The notes under the pieces are model-generated. The model saw only the letters and a list, made by a program, of their open reading frames with translations, did no database searches and was not told the DNA's origin. A stretch of 64,000 bases of DNA from a virus. Within the stretch, counting starts at the first letter, position 1; every line of letters begins with the position of its first letter. The stretch lies in IMG/VR virus record IMGVR_UViG_3300046642_000884, positions 1 through 64,000 of that record. One strand, given 5' to 3'. Positions 26,060-33,857 of the stretch are shown one piece after another. The position numbers and the translations under genes are program-made.

Positions 26060-26742
26060 GAACTGTTTTGGTCGTATACCCAGATAGAATCCAGAACGGA
26101 CTTATCGACCAACTTATATCCGACCAGTAGTTCTCGGAACCTATCGTCGTCTGAGTTTTCCGCAATAATGGTCGGATGAAACTTTTTTATGGTTTTTTTC
26201 GCCCCCAGTAAAGCTTGATATTCATAACCTTCAACGTCGAGGGCAATCAGATCAACCGGATACTTGAACTTGAACGAATCAATGGTAAACATCGGGATAA
26301 AAGGAAGATGTGGACCGAACTCATCAACTTGGGTCTGACCATAATTGACTGGATCACAAGCTATTGGAACAATGTCATTTTTGTTTCCTAAGACTGCTTG
26401 ATATTTTAGGATATGATCGACCCGTGAGCAGTTGATATTCAGACAATGAAACGATACCGGATGAGGCTCGAAGGTATATACCAGTTTAAACTTTTGAGCT
26501 AACAGTCGGGGATACATACCAATCGCGCCGCCGGCCTGAATAGCAATATTATCACCTTTTATATGATAGAACCATTTTTTTGAATGGTGGTCACACCAAT
26601 CGCCAACAGGGCCTGGATAAAGATTACCAGCGGGTGTTAATCCATTCCAAAAGCCGTGATCGTATTCTGGTAGGAGCCAGTTTTGAAGTCTCTCGACCTC
26701 ATTTCTATTGCTTTGTTCCTTAACAATAAATTTCCAATCCAT
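26056..26742 (-). CDS. FkbM-family methyltransferase
   Basis: 228 residues. AIQAGGAIGMYPRLLAQKF (69-87) is the SAM-binding loop and VDLIALDVEGYEYQALLGAK (163-182) the FkbM signature. FkbM enzymes methylate sugars or other small acceptors. A second, divergent FkbM gene is at 47093. Possibly modifies glycans. Confidence 0.85.
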   Translation of the reverse strand: MDWKFIVKEQSNRNEVERLQNWLLPEYDHGFWNGLTPAGNLYPGPVGDWCDHHSKKWFYHIKGDNIAIQAGGAIGMYPRLLAQKFKLVYTFEPHPVSFHCLNINCSRVDHILKYQAVLGNKNDIVPIACDPVNYGQTQVDEFGPHLPFIPMFTIDSFKFKYPVDLIALDVEGYEYQALLGAKKTIKKFHPTIIAENSDDDRFRELLVGYKLVDKSVLDSIWVYDQNSS

Positions 26743-26762
26743 AATATATCAATCTTTTCTTG

Positions 26763-27026
26763 TTAAAAAGTATGCATCATTTCTACATCAGCTTTAGCCA
26801 AAAAACCCTGCTTCATTGCTGTTCTTTGACAAGCTGCTACATCTGCTGTTGTATAATCATCAAACGGTTGGCCCGTCACACACATTAGATACTGATCAAA
26901 AAGGAGTTGAGCATCAATTCCGTTTTCTTCGCCAGCATTAATAAAAATTTGCTGAAATGCTGGGCTTATCACTACATCATACGAATTGTGCGAGAAGTGG
27001 GCTTCGAGGCCGTGAAAGTTGAGCAT
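26763..27026 (-). CDS. Unknown protein overlapping methyltransferase gene
   Basis: 87 residues; overlaps the upstream methyltransferase by 50 bases in another frame. FHGLEAHFSHNSYDVVISPA. Length and downstream extension support it, but no domain is recognised. Confidence 0.5.
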   Translation of the reverse strand: MLNFHGLEAHFSHNSYDVVISPAFQQIFINAGEENGIDAQLLFDQYLMCVTGQPFDDYTTADVAACQRTAMKQGFLAKADVEMMHTF

Positions 27027-27555
27027 CGGTTTGTGTCCTTTCTGGTAATGTTAAGGTCTTCATTATGATTTGTTGCGGCAAAAAATTCCAGCAATAATAG
27101 CTGCTAGAGAATGTGATCTTGCTATTATCGCGACCATCCGGCATAATGAAACGAATACGTTTATCGAACATTAGCAATTGTAGGCCTTTGTCCTTAAAAA
27201 GCTGGATAGGGGCTGAATCATTCAGCCAAGTATTGGCCATAATAAGGGCAAACGGTTTATTGAACGAGAGAGCCCGTTCGAATATTTTCTTCTTACCAGT
27301 AAAAGGAGGATTGGAGATTATTATGTCCCAGCCGCGGGGTTCATACGAAAAAAAGTCCTGACCTAAATCAATGTGACTATATCTTACTACATTGTTTTTT
27401 GATATTTGTTTTACGAATTCGCTTTCGTGACTATCAAACGGACACCATACGACTGCGTCTTTTGGAATAAATTGCAGAATGGGTGTTACAGCATAGTCGG
27501 GCGTTAAACAATTATCGTTTTTTCCAGCTGAATATAAAATGTCTTGACTTTTCAT
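26977..27555 (-). CDS. DNA methyltransferase (R-M pair 2)
   Basis: 192 residues. WDIIISNPPFTGKKKIFERA (74-93) is the NPPF motif of amino-methyltransferases; the SAM loop is degenerate (WCPFDSHESEFV). Phage adenine methyltransferases have this short layout. It overlaps the upstream putative endonuclease by 4 bases. Confidence 0.75.
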   Translation of the reverse strand: MKSQDILYSAGKNDNCLTPDYAVTPILQFIPKDAVVWCPFDSHESEFVKQISKNNVVRYSHIDLGQDFFSYEPRGWDIIISNPPFTGKKKIFERALSFNKPFALIMANTWLNDSAPIQLFKDKGLQLLMFDKRIRFIMPDGRDNSKITFSSSYYCWNFLPQQIIMKTLTLPERTQTDAQLSRPRSPLLAQFV

Positions 27556-28256
27556 TCATAAATCTCTTTGGTTGGGTTGAACTTTAGTTGATGGCCGTAG
27601 GTGCGAATTTCCTTCCCAGTCAGACTAACTCCAATACGTGGGTCTTTCCGCGCAACAACATTCAGATATTGACTTTTTATTTTTGGCCAAAGAATTTCGA
27701 CAACCTTTTCTCCAGGTATTGACCATATTTCAGCAATGTTTGGACCATCATACCGTGCGATAAAATGTTTGTGATAGTTGCCGATTTTCTCTTTTAAAAT
27801 ATATTGGCGCTGTTTTTTTAGTGTGTTTTGGACACTGATTCCGTTATAGGTTCCTTGTAGGCTACTTCCAATGGTTGCCTTGTATTCTACGGGGCGGTTG
27901 TTTTGGTCATAACCGTCGGCGCCGCCCTTCTGACCTTCGCCAATGCTATGACCCATTTTGATGGCCATATCGATTTCTCGATGGCGGCCATAGGTAAATG
28001 GATCGCCCCAGTTATTTTTTCGACACAACGCCCACATACTCTCGCTTAGCTTCTGAAAGACTTTGCCAGCCTCGACACTGGTTGCGTGGGCTCTTGAAGG
28101 CGTCGGAATTTTAGGTTTTTTAAGCCTGAGTGCCGCGTTTTGGTGTTTCTTGGATTTGTGTTTGCGAAGATAAAGCTGTTGTTGTTTGGGAGTTAGACTT
28201 TTCCACCAGGCTGCTTGGTCGGGAAAGGCGACTATTTCTCTCAAATACTTCGGCAT
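27552..28256 (-). CDS. Putative type II restriction endonuclease (R-M pair 2)
   Basis: 234 residues from the ATG at 28256 (GGAG six bases ahead). GHSIGEGQKGGADGYDQNNR then PVEYKAT (about 105-131) looks like a PD-(D/E)XK core, D-(12)-ExK, and later strands KHFIARYDGPNIAEIWSIPG fit. Basic, helical N terminus may bind DNA. The function is inferred from motif plus adjacency to a methyltransferase. Confidence 0.6.
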   Translation of the reverse strand: MPKYLREIVAFPDQAAWWKSLTPKQQQLYLRKHKSKKHQNAALRLKKPKIPTPSRAHATSVEAGKVFQKLSESMWALCRKNNWGDPFTYGRHREIDMAIKMGHSIGEGQKGGADGYDQNNRPVEYKATIGSSLQGTYNGISVQNTLKKQRQYILKEKIGNYHKHFIARYDGPNIAEIWSIPGEKVVEILWPKIKSQYLNVVARKDPRIGVSLTGKEIRTYGHQLKFNPTKEIYE

Positions 28257-28285
28257 TTTATTCTCCAAGGTTTTTAATATTTATA

Positions 28286-28918
28286 TCATCGAATGCGAAT
28301 AACAAAGCCGAACGGCCCGATCCTCACATAAATGTCGCGTTGTCGATTCTGTGGATAGTAGTATTGCGGCGGTTGTTGTGGGTAATATCGTGGCGGTTGT
28401 TGTTGTTGATATTGTTGTGGAGGCATTTGATACTGTTGTGCCGGGGCTTGATATTGCTGAGGGGGATTATAAAGCGGAGGATTTGCAGAAGGAAGGTTTC
28501 CTTGAACCACAACGGTTGTCTTATCTAGTCCTTGTTCTTCGACCAGCGCATAAAGGGTCGTCGCGTTTTCACGGGACAGCCTGACGCAGCCGTGCGATAC
28601 TGCACGCCCTAGACTTTTCTCCGAATAGGTTCCGTGGATCGCATAACCATCAGTCCTAAAGAAAACGGAATGTGGCATTGGCGAATCATCGAACTTTTTC
28701 GAATACCAGATTTCGTTCATTGAGGTGGCGTTGTATTTTCCGTTAGGGGTGTCGTAACCGGGCGCGCCAGTCGACGTCGGCCAGATGTATTTCTGAACAC
28801 CATCCACGTCAACGAAAACAGTTTGAGAAGGCTTATCAACAGTAACGAGAATATCTGTAAAAGCAGGATTTACAGATAACAATGTCAGAACTGTTGTCGC
28901 AAGTAGCAGTTTTTTCAT
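28286..28918 (-). CDS. L,D-transpeptidase (YkuD type)
   Basis: 210 residues with signal peptide (1-21). ILVTVDKPSQTVFV starts the YkuD fold; YAIHGTYSEKSLGRAVSHGC then VRLSRE (112-137) holds the catalytic His and Cys. The last 70 residues are Pro/Gln/Tyr-rich repeats. It would form or exchange 3-3 peptidoglycan crosslinks in the periplasm, common in Rhizobiales-type hosts but rare in phages. Confidence 0.9.
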   Translation of the reverse strand: MKKLLLATTVLTLLSVNPAFTDILVTVDKPSQTVFVDVDGVQKYIWPTSTGAPGYDTPNGKYNATSMNEIWYSKKFDDSPMPHSVFFRTDGYAIHGTYSEKSLGRAVSHGCVRLSRENATTLYALVEEQGLDKTTVVVQGNLPSANPPLYNPPQQYQAPAQQYQMPPQQYQQQQPPRYYPQQPPQYYYPQNRQRDIYVRIGPFGFVIRIR

Positions 28919-28962
28919 ATTACAGCTTTATAAACGGAAAAAAATAATGGAACATTATCACA

Positions 28963-28991
28963 ATCATAACGATTGAAACTAGTTCTGTCAA
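28963..28991 (-). promoter_or_regulatory. Early promoter of L,D-transpeptidase
   Basis: CAGTCC, TTGACA (28986-28991), 17 bases, TATGAT (28963-28968); ATG 45 bases downstream, no clear ribosome site. Confidence 0.8.
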
Positions 28992-29005
28992 GGACTGATT
29001 AGGGG

Positions 29006-29194
29006 TCATAATGTCTCCAATAGCGCTTCAAGTTCTTTTCTGGCTTCGTAATAATCAGCCCAAAACCTTTTTGCCGTGCGTTCCAGTCTAAAGTAAACAT
29101 CGTCACCAGACAAACCAAGTTCAGTGTCACATTGCACTGCGGCGTGGTGACGATTTTCAAAGTTGATTAAAGCATTTTTGATATCGGGTCTCAT
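29006..29194 (-). CDS. Small helical protein
   Basis: 62 residues: MRPDIKNALINFENRHHAAV, amphipathic helices. ATGA overlap. Unknown. Confidence 0.55.
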   Translation of the reverse strand: MRPDIKNALINFENRHHAAVQCDTELGLSGDDVYFRLERTAKRFWADYYEARKELEALLETL

Positions 29195-29391
29195 TTTATC
29201 TCCTTAGCAGAATAATAGAAGTCTGCCTTTCGGTAGCGAACACTCATTCGATCGCTTGTCAGCTTTTGTGCATAATTTTCTGCTTCTTGCAGTGTCGCGA
29301 AGGTTAGTCGTTCACCATTACTTTTCAACCAGGCTTCACGATGGCCTGTGACACCTCCAGAAACTGTGCACCAAATTCCATACATTTTCAT
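29191..29391 (-). CDS. Small phage protein with F-T---A-- pattern
   Basis: 66 residues; LTFATLQEAENYAQKLTSDR resembles 31901 (LFPTLKMAEKKATELNRAY), so both may belong to one small family. Unknown function. Confidence 0.55.
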   Translation of the reverse strand: MKMYGIWCTVSGGVTGHREAWLKSNGERLTFATLQEAENYAQKLTSDRMSVRYRKADFYYSAKEIK

Positions 29392-29615
29392 TCATCCTTT
29401 AGTTTTCGGATTGTAGCGGCAATCTCGGCTGCTTCATCAGAACACCATAGATATTCGTGTTTTTGATGTTTTCGGTATTTTCCTTTATCATATTCAGAAA
29501 CCGCCTTGAACGCAGCTTTATCTGCAATCTGAGCACATAAATCGATTGTTTCATTACGTAATATACGCAACGCAAATTCAGTAGGGCTTTCAAATACACG
29601 CATTATCTCTTTCAT
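29388..29615 (-). CDS. IIEECAQIA-family small protein
   Basis: 75 residues from the ATG at 29615 (AGGAGAAACT before it). RNETIDLCAQIADKAAFKAV and YLWCSDEAAEIAATIRKLKD match 30828 closely (YLWCVDQSNEIADLIRQRKD). Unknown function. Confidence 0.65.
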   Translation of the reverse strand: MKEIMRVFESPTEFALRILRNETIDLCAQIADKAAFKAVSEYDKGKYRKHQKHEYLWCSDEAAEIAATIRKLKDE

Positions 29616-29623
29616 AGTTTCTC

Positions 29624-29695
29624 CTATTTCCACATATTGATTAAGGTGCCGATTAGAAAGCACAATGAGCCTGCACAATAAAACCAGTTCGCCAT
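29624..29695 (-). CDS. 23-residue membrane microprotein
   Basis: MANWFYCAGSLCFLIGTLIN then MWK. ATG overlaps upstream stop (TAATG). Confidence 0.45.
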   Translation of the reverse strand: MANWFYCAGSLCFLIGTLINMWK

Positions 29696-29865
29696 TAGTG
29701 TACCGTGTCCTTTGGTTTTCGAAGAACTTCTTGTTGCAGTGCCCACAACAGGAACGCCGTAATTTCGTCGTCTTTGGATTCCACTGCGATAGTCATTGCT
29801 CGCCGCATATATTCTTGTGGGCTGCAACCATAATCGGCCGCAAACATTCGTTCAGAGTTGGTCAT
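29695..29865 (-). CDS. Small unknown protein
   Basis: 56 residues: MTNSERMFAADYGCSPQEYM, helical. ATGA/TAATG coupling on both sides supports it. Confidence 0.55.
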   Translation of the reverse strand: MTNSERMFAADYGCSPQEYMRRAMTIAVESKDDEITAFLLWALQQEVLRKPKDTVH

Positions 29866-30032
29866 CGTTTTAGCCTTTCAATTGATGTTTCGGAATAACC
29901 GAACTTTTCTCGGAGCAGTTTTTCAGCTTGATTGGCGTCCATACCTCCCAGAAAAAGGCCCTTCAGGGGATTTTTCACGGTATCGACAGCAATACGAAGC
30001 TGGTGTTTATCAGGAACGTTTAGTCTTTTCAT
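29862..30032 (-). CDS. Small conserved phage protein
   Basis: 56 residues. AVDTVKNPLKGLFLGGMDAN then a helix; a pattern seen in many phage small proteins. Start at 30032 chosen because GGAG is spaced correctly there and not for an ATG two codons earlier. Confidence 0.6.
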   Translation of the reverse strand: MKRLNVPDKHQLRIAVDTVKNPLKGLFLGGMDANQAEKLLREKFGYSETSIERLKR

Positions 30033-30048
30033 TGTCATCTCCGGGTTA

Positions 30049-30528
30049 TTACTTAGACGACACTTCGTGGCATTGTGCCGTCATAACATAGACAACCTTT
30101 TCTTGTTGATTGAATAGCCGTTCTTGATAAAACCAGGCGCCTCCGTTGGTTTGTAAGATTTTTCCAAGCATAGTAACTTGTTTTTTATCACTAATACGTC
30201 TGCCACCCCAATACCATTCCAGTTTTCCTTCAACCTGCCAAAGCGCAACGTTGTCTTTATACTGCTCTGATCGGGAATATTGGTTATTGTTGATTGTGGT
30301 GTGAACTACCGCTATAGCAGTAGGTTTTCCTGTTTCGTCAAACGCCAAGCCAATATTAATCTTGTAAACAGGGTCGTGGTCGTTTTTGTCTTTTGGTTCT
30401 TCCTTCATAACCGCACATTCCAAATAGACAGGACTGGTTGGATTTTCGTGTTGTTGATTAGTGAACTGGGCGTGTGCTGTCGATGCAAGCAGTCCCAGGG
30501 TGAATAGGGCTAATGTAAGCTTTTGCAT
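30049..30528 (-). CDS. Secreted unknown protein
   Basis: 159 residues from the ATG at 30528 (GGAGATGACA site). Signal peptide MQKLTLALFTLGLLASTAHA, then a mixed beta domain with two Cys (CAVM and AQCH). Probably periplasmic. Confidence 0.65.
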   Translation of the reverse strand: MQKLTLALFTLGLLASTAHAQFTNQQHENPTSPVYLECAVMKEEPKDKNDHDPVYKINIGLAFDETGKPTAIAVVHTTINNNQYSRSEQYKDNVALWQVEGKLEWYWGGRRISDKKQVTMLGKILQTNGGAWFYQERLFNQQEKVVYVMTAQCHEVSSK

Positions 30529-30538
30529 TGTCATCTCC

Positions 30539-30826
30539 TTAGGCAAAATAAGTTCCACAGACTACGCGGTCGTAGTCATCAACGAATCGAACCACAACTC
30601 CACTGAAGTATGAGTCAGGAGAATAACCATCCCATCCTGATAGATCAGGAAATGCGTGGCGCATAAACTCGCCAAGATCATAGACATTGCCGCGATAACG
30701 AAAAAAAGTTGGACTTTCATCATCTTTGATGTAGTCAAAATCCTTGCGTTCCTTGTCGGACAGATCGAACCAATAGAGAACGTCGCGCGGGACATTGTTA
30801 GTTTTGATAGTTAGTCTGTCGGTCAT
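30539..30826 (-). CDS. Small acidic protein
   Basis: 95 residues, Asp/Tyr-rich (DYIKDDESPTFFRYRGNVYD). Unknown. Confidence 0.6.
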   Translation of the reverse strand: MTDRLTIKTNNVPRDVLYWFDLSDKERKDFDYIKDDESPTFFRYRGNVYDLGEFMRHAFPDLSGWDGYSPDSYFSGVVVRFVDDYDRVVCGTYFA

Positions 30827-30827
30827 T

Positions 30828-31034
30828 TTAGTCTTCGTCCTTTCGTTGACGAATCAAGTCGGCGATTTCGTTGGATTGATCCACGCACCAAAGATACTCG
30901 CCCTCCTGTTTGTTCTCATAATCGTGTTGGGCCTCCGAAGCCGCTTCTTCGGCAACCTGGGCGCACTCCTCGATGATATCGTTGCGGATCATTCGCATTG
31001 CGTGTTGGGTAACGGTTTCGTTGTCGCGTTTCAT
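30828..31034 (-). CDS. IIEECAQIA-family small protein
   Basis: 68 residues with RNDIIEECAQVAEEAASEAQ; third member of the family (see 16173, 29388). Confidence 0.65.
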   Translation of the reverse strand: MKRDNETVTQHAMRMIRNDIIEECAQVAEEAASEAQHDYENKQEGEYLWCVDQSNEIADLIRQRKDED

Positions 31035-31044
31035 TTTCTACTCC

Positions 31045-31908
31045 TTAGAAGTATCTGTCATAGCAAATCGGGCCAATGCCGCGATCCACAGACTTTTTCA
31101 CAGTCAGTAGTTTTCCACAGCAAGCACAGTTGCCAGTTCGATTTCCGTAGGCGATTGCAGCAGCCGCGGGATCACTCACAACTTTTTGAAGCTGGGCGAT
31201 TGTCTCGTCGGTCACTCGCCATTGTGCGACGAATGCGTTGGTTCCAGCTGGAACTTTGCCGATGAACTTGCGGTGTTCGTCGTAGATTCCAATATCACCA
31301 GCGAAGTGTGGATTGCGATTGAAGAAGAACGAACCGAGCCGCAGCTTGGGAGATTTCAGACCCTTGGAAGCAGCCTTGTCGAAGGCTTGTCGTAGCGCGT
31401 CGACCTTGAGTTCCGGAGCGTTTGCCTTGCGACCGGCAATCCGGGCGCGAGCCGCGTTGAACTTTTCGGAGCAGCGGTAAGCCGCAGCGAGTTGTTTTTC
31501 GGTGAGAGAGCCCCACTTGGCGACGCCGGCTTTTAGAGACACGGCGAACTCGAAGTTTTTGGAAGCTTCGAACCACGCCCAGATTTCAGGGTGTTGTTTG
31601 GAAAAGTAGTCGAAATTTTCCTCGACGGTCTTCGCCTTGCGGGCGACAGCAGCCATCTTGGATTTTGCGCGGACTTCCGGGGAAGACTTGAACGCGCGTT
31701 TGCCGGTTCCCTTGCACTTGAAGCAACGGAATCCGTTGCCAGCATACGAACGCCACGTGCCGCTGCCGTTACAGGCAGGACAGGGTTCGTTGAAAACGCG
31801 GACTTGTGCCGGATCGGCGTGTGGATGGACGGCGGCTGGTAGGACTTTCATCGGCGATCCAATGAGGTCGGACAGGTCGTCGTCGAATGGGTGGAGTGTA
31901 TCAGACAT
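31045..31908 (-). CDS. DnaJ-type zinc finger plus DUF6011-like protein
   Basis: 287 residues from the ATG at 31908 behind GAGGAATTCA. CPACNGSGTW and CFKCKGTGKR (28-66) are DnaJ-type CxxCxGxG knuckles; the C terminus NCACCGKLLTVKKSVDRGIG then PICYD is a DUF6011-like zinc site. Between them is a helical basic part. Possible nucleic-acid-binding protein. Confidence 0.7.
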   Translation of the reverse strand: MSDTLHPFDDDLSDLIGSPMKVLPAAVHPHADPAQVRVFNEPCPACNGSGTWRSYAGNGFRCFKCKGTGKRAFKSSPEVRAKSKMAAVARKAKTVEENFDYFSKQHPEIWAWFEASKNFEFAVSLKAGVAKWGSLTEKQLAAAYRCSEKFNAARARIAGRKANAPELKVDALRQAFDKAASKGLKSPKLRLGSFFFNRNPHFAGDIGIYDEHRKFIGKVPAGTNAFVAQWRVTDETIAQLQKVVSDPAAAAIAYGNRTGNCACCGKLLTVKKSVDRGIGPICYDRYF

Positions 31909-32086
31909 TGAATTCCTCGACTGCTGGCGCATAAACGAGACCGTTCCCGCCATATGCGCGATTTAGTTCAGTAGCCTTTTTTTCCGCCATTTTTAGGGTA
32001 GGGAAAAGAAGGGGTTTTCCGTTATGATCGTGACAGGCGCCAAGATCGGCGTTGGCTGTCAGACTATAACCGTGTAGGGAGTACAT
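31901..32086 (-). CDS. Small unknown protein
   Basis: 61 residues from the ATG at 32086 with AGAGGATACC ahead; overlaps the next gene by 8 bases. Resembles 29191. Confidence 0.6.
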   Translation of the reverse strand: MYSLHGYSLTANADLGACHDHNGKPLLFPTLKMAEKKATELNRAYGGNGLVYAPAVEEFNV

Positions 32087-32108
32087 TGGTATCCTCTTAT
32101 CTATTATT

Positions 32109-32137
32109 ATAATAAGATATCCTGAGCGATATGTCAA
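32109..32137 (-). promoter_or_regulatory. Early promoter, copy 1 of a duplicated segment
   Basis: TTGACA (32132-32137), 17 bases, TATTAT (32109-32114). The -35 to -10 segment and flanking bases are identical to those at 32369-32397. Confidence 0.85.
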
Positions 32138-32158
32138 GTACTATTTTTGTGAATGATT

Positions 32159-32362
32159 TCAAGGGGTTAGATGCGAATTATTATAGGTTGTAAGAACGTC
32201 TCTTATCAACCTCGCTTCGCCAATATTCAACCGGAGGCTGTATATTGGAATATGCTGCACTTCTGGGGATTCGAGATTGTAATCCTTATGAATTACAGCC
32301 TGAACCATTGCGTCCAGTTTAGCATTCAGTTTATCGATTAGAGCTTTTCGTTTATTAGTCAT
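32159..32362 (-). CDS. Small unknown protein, leaderless
   Basis: 67 residues from the ATG at 32362, which is exactly the seventh base after the -10 of the duplicated promoter and has no ribosome site. MTNKRKALIDKLNAKLDAMV, helical. The longer frame would start upstream of the promoter. Confidence 0.6.
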   Translation of the reverse strand: MTNKRKALIDKLNAKLDAMVQAVIHKDYNLESPEVQHIPIYSLRLNIGEARLIRDVLTTYNNSHLTP

Positions 32363-32368
32363 ATTATT

Positions 32369-32397
32369 ATAATAAGATATCCTGAGCGATATGTCAA
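32369..32397 (-). promoter_or_regulatory. Early promoter, copy 2 (leaderless)
   Basis: TTGACA (32392-32397), 17 bases, TATTAT (32369-32374), AATAAT, then ATG at 32362. Same spacer as 32109-32137. Confidence 0.85.
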
Positions 32398-32405
32398 GAA
32401 CTTTT

Positions 32406-33857
32406 TTAGACACTTTCGAAGTTTATCTCGAATTCCCATAAGTTCGAAACATATTCCAAAGTTTCGTCTGCGTCGTCTTCGTGTAGCGGTCGCGCCGTCC
32501 TGAAGTGCTTGAGATAGAGAGTTCTATCGCCATTCAGATCGGCTCCAACTACCTGAATGTTCGGAATTGAATTGCTTCGCTCGTATCTTATCGAGAGCAG
32601 CTTGCGGATGTTGTCGTATCCAATCTCGTCGTGGATTTCGGTCACGGTAAAAAAGTCATCGTCTTCCTTGTCCTCGATAGAGAACAGCTTCATATCGCGA
32701 ATGACTTTTGGGCTTAGAAATTGAGCTAAGAAGGAAGAATCAACAAATCCGGCCGCGATTGATTTGGTAAAGTCTAGATAGTTGTAGTCCAAAGAAGTCG
32801 TTCCATAAAACAATTTGTCCTCCTCGGTTTGGTCTTTACAAGCACGCTTAATGTCGCGGAAGATGTTATAGCCTAGCGTATAAGGATTGATATCGACAGT
32901 GAGGCCTCGTTGGTTGATAACGCCCGAATGTAGATGTAAAAACTGCATATACGAACCGTCGTCGATATAGCCTCGTTCATAAAGCGTAGTCATTAGCTCC
33001 ATATGTATAAAGCTTGCGAAGCCCTCGTTGATGACTTTGTCCTTGGCTTGCGGGTAGAAGTATTGCGCAACCTTGCGGACAATACGAATGATTTCTCGTT
33101 TCCAGGGTGGTAACCATTTGGCGTTCTTCTCAATAAAGTAGAGCAGATTTTCTTCTGGCTTGGCCAGCATAACGCTATTTTCTTCTTTTTGTTCGATCTT
33201 GGGAACTGTGGCTTCCCATACTGCATCGAAGTTTTTGATACGTTCTTCGGTCAGTTTAGCCGCCAGATAGTCTTCGTCACTTTCCTCCTTCTTTTTGGTT
33301 CGGCGAGTAAAACTATCAATTCCGTAATCAGAGATTGCATGACAACAATCAAGCCAGTCCTCGACTTCGTCTTCTCCATACTTTTCTTCACACTTCTGAA
33401 TATAGGCTTTGGCAAACTTTAGGTAGTTGACAATAGCATCAGGTTCAGTGAACTCCTGGAACACAAAGTTGTTCTTGAATACAAAATTATGTCCAACGCT
33501 TGAGTGGCAAAGCACCATACACTGGGAAGTCATATCATTTTGTTCAAGAATATAGTTAATGCAGGGATTGGTGTTTAATACCATTTCAAGAGCCAGTCCC
33601 ATCACCCCTAGATTATAGCGCTTTTTGATTATCTCGAATTGCTTGCCGAAGCTCCAGTGGTTATAAAGAATAGGCACACCGATCGATACATAAGAGTTGA
33701 TCATCCCTTCAAAGTCGATAACCTCGATCTGGTTAGGATAGAGCGGCATTTTCCATTCGTGAGCAATGCCCTCGATCACGTCCATAACGTTTTTGATCTT
33801 TGGAATAGTCCAATCTTCGCCGGAGCGAAATAACGGAAATTTAGATTTATATACCAT
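32406..33857 (-). CDS. spoVR: SpoVR family protein
   Basis: 483 residues from the ATG at 33857 (overlaps the YeaH-like stop, TAATG). IPILYNHWSFGKQFEIIKKR (about 60-80), NEGFASFIHMEL and the LHSGVINQRGLTVDINPYTL block are SpoVR/YcgB hallmarks. SpoVR proteins are encoded with PrkA kinases in stress-response operons; molecular role unclear. Last gene of the three-gene operon. Confidence 0.92.
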   Translation of the reverse strand: MVYKSKFPLFRSGEDWTIPKIKNVMDVIEGIAHEWKMPLYPNQIEVIDFEGMINSYVSIGVPILYNHWSFGKQFEIIKKRYNLGVMGLALEMVLNTNPCINYILEQNDMTSQCMVLCHSSVGHNFVFKNNFVFQEFTEPDAIVNYLKFAKAYIQKCEEKYGEDEVEDWLDCCHAISDYGIDSFTRRTKKKEESDEDYLAAKLTEERIKNFDAVWEATVPKIEQKEENSVMLAKPEENLLYFIEKNAKWLPPWKREIIRIVRKVAQYFYPQAKDKVINEGFASFIHMELMTTLYERGYIDDGSYMQFLHLHSGVINQRGLTVDINPYTLGYNIFRDIKRACKDQTEEDKLFYGTTSLDYNYLDFTKSIAAGFVDSSFLAQFLSPKVIRDMKLFSIEDKEDDDFFTVTEIHDEIGYDNIRKLLSIRYERSNSIPNIQVVGADLNGDRTLYLKHFRTARPLHEDDADETLEYVSNLWEFEINFESV

